Source: Streptomyces sp. NBC_00286 (GTDB lineage Bacteria; Actinomycetota; Actinomycetes; Streptomycetales; Streptomycetaceae). Taken from it: DNA of 64,000 nucleotides. Position 1 is the stretch's first letter. The number at the start of each line of letters is the position of its first letter. The stretch covers positions 1,984,001 through 2,048,000 of the forward strand of contig NZ_CP108054.1 of the NCBI RefSeq assembly GCF_036173125.1. Direction: 5' to 3'. Shown here piece by piece: positions 63,325 to 64,000 of this stretch. The translations under genes were made by a program, and so were the position numbers. The notes under the pieces were generated by a model, which worked only from the letters and a program-made list of their open reading frames with translations, ran no database searches and was not told where the DNA came from.

Positions 63325-64000
63325 GGTGATCTGGGGTCTGGCCACCTCGCATGTGCCGTCGATCGGTGCGGCCATGGACCACGGGAAGACGGCAGACCCG
63401 TACTGGAAGCCGCTGTTCGACGGGTACGGGCCGGCGCGGGAGTGGATGGCCGAGCACACCCCCGATGTCGCGGTGGTCGTCTACAACGACCACGCCAACG
63501 CCCTCGACATGAGCGTCACTCCGACTTTCGCGCTGGGGACGGCCGAGTCGTACCGGGTGGCCGACGAGGGGTGGGGCAGCCGACCGGTGCCGGCGGTCAT
63601 GGGCAACCCCGAGTTCTCCGACCATCTCGTGGAGAGCCTGATCGACGCCTCCTTCGACCTGACCGTCTACCAGGAACTGGACGTCGATCACGGTCTGACC
63701 GTCCCGCTGTCGGTGTACTGCCCGGACCCCGGCGAACGCTGGCCGTGCGCGGTCGTGCCCCTCCTGGTGAACGTCATCCAGTACCCGCAGCCGACCGCCG
63801 CGCGCTGCCTGGCCCTGGGCCACGCGCTCGGCGAGGCGATCCGCTCCTTCCCCGAGGACCTCAAGGTCGCCGTCTTCGGCACCGGTGGCATGTCGCACCA
63901 ACTCGCGGGCGCCCGCGCGGGGTTGATCAACCAGGACTTCGACCGGATGTACCTCGACGCGATCGAGCACGCCCCCGAGAAGCTGGCCGCGCTGACCCGC
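63317..64000 (+). CDS. ligB: Extradiol dioxygenase catalytic subunit, LigB-type (partial)
   Basis: 228 codons are visible and the frame runs off the right edge. The start is a TTG overlapping ligA; it gives the conserved MAEVIWGLATSHVPSIG. Iron ligands His12 and His59 and the catalytic His194 (GTGGMSHQLAG) align with His12, His61 and His195 of protocatechuate 4,5-dioxygenase; the third ligand, a Glu near 240, is past the edge. It would open protocatechuate or gallate between C4 and C5. Confidence 0.92.
   Translation, partial: MAEVIWGLATSHVPSIGAAMDHGKTADPYWKPLFDGYGPAREWMAEHTPDVAVVVYNDHANALDMSVTPTFALGTAESYRVADEGWGSRPVPAVMGNPEFSDHLVESLIDASFDLTVYQELDVDHGLTVPLSVYCPDPGERWPCAVVPLLVNVIQYPQPTAARCLALGHALGEAIRSFPEDLKVAVFGTGGMSHQLAGARAGLINQDFDRMYLDAIEHAPEKLAALTR

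Overview
The window is chromosomal DNA from a high-GC actinomycete, almost certainly a Streptomyces. The evidence is strong third-position G/C bias, GTG and TTG starts, ATGA/GTGA stop-start overlaps, very few TTA codons, a WhiJ-type XRE/DUF397/ATPase triad, a large LuxR-type ATPase regulator, and dispersed GCGCCCC-loop-GGGGCGC hairpin repeats. No rRNA, tRNA or CRISPR array was found.

Layout. (1) 1-5765: a minus-strand operon (winged-helix-like protein, P-loop ATPase, membrane-anchored periplasmic-binding-like protein) diverges from an ECF-like sigma factor that carries a C-terminal membrane segment. (2) 5766-6628: a hairpin repeat array with 105-bp period. (3) 6629-18036: a complete Mce lipid-import operon (ATPase, two YrbE permeases, six Mce proteins, two Mce-associated proteins). 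(4) 18169-25308: glyoxylate-to-glycerate genes hyi-glxR and gcl, each preceded by the same palindrome. Between them sit a double GNAT protein, a SnoaL-like protein, a PadR regulator with its operator, and an MDR oxidoreductase. (5) 25512-41633: a zinc-ribbon protein, the XRE/DUF397/ATPase triad, a GNAT, an AhpD-like protein, two acyl-CoA synthetases with a GAF-LuxR regulator, a LAL regulator, tandem repeats, a secreted trypsin-like protease, an AlkZ-type DNA glycosylase, CorA and two small genes. (6) 41971-51804: an accessory stretch containing several broken genes: a nonsense-interrupted small gene, a frameshifted DUF2267/pterin-dehydratase fusion, a reductase C-terminal fragment, and a GntR regulator that has lost its start and has an amber stop. 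A secreted alpha-L-fucosidase lies beside the broken GntR gene. (7) 51971-54351: a histidine kinase and NarL-type regulator with an unusually long overlap. (8) 54514-64000: a nested palindromic element, a third acyl-CoA synthetase, and aromatic ring-cleavage genes. These comprise an RraA-type aldolase, a GalB-like PIG-L protein, a VanB/VanA-like Rieske oxygenase pair, an alpha/beta hydrolase, a muconolactone-isomerase-like protein, an SDR, and LigA/LigB-type extradiol dioxygenase subunits. LigB runs off the window. A 3' remnant of an IS605-type tnpB lies inside this cluster.

How the genes work together. The Mce operon would form one lipid/sterol uptake machine. Hyi, GlxR and Gcl channel glyoxylate and hydroxypyruvate to glycerate under one shared operator. 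The last cluster fits O-demethylation of a methoxylated aromatic acid, 4,5-extradiol cleavage, then hydration and aldol cleavage to pyruvate and oxaloacetate. The presence of GalB- and GalC-type enzymes without LigC or LigI inside the window suggests a gallate-type rather than a full protocatechuate 4,5-route, although the missing genes could lie beyond position 64000.
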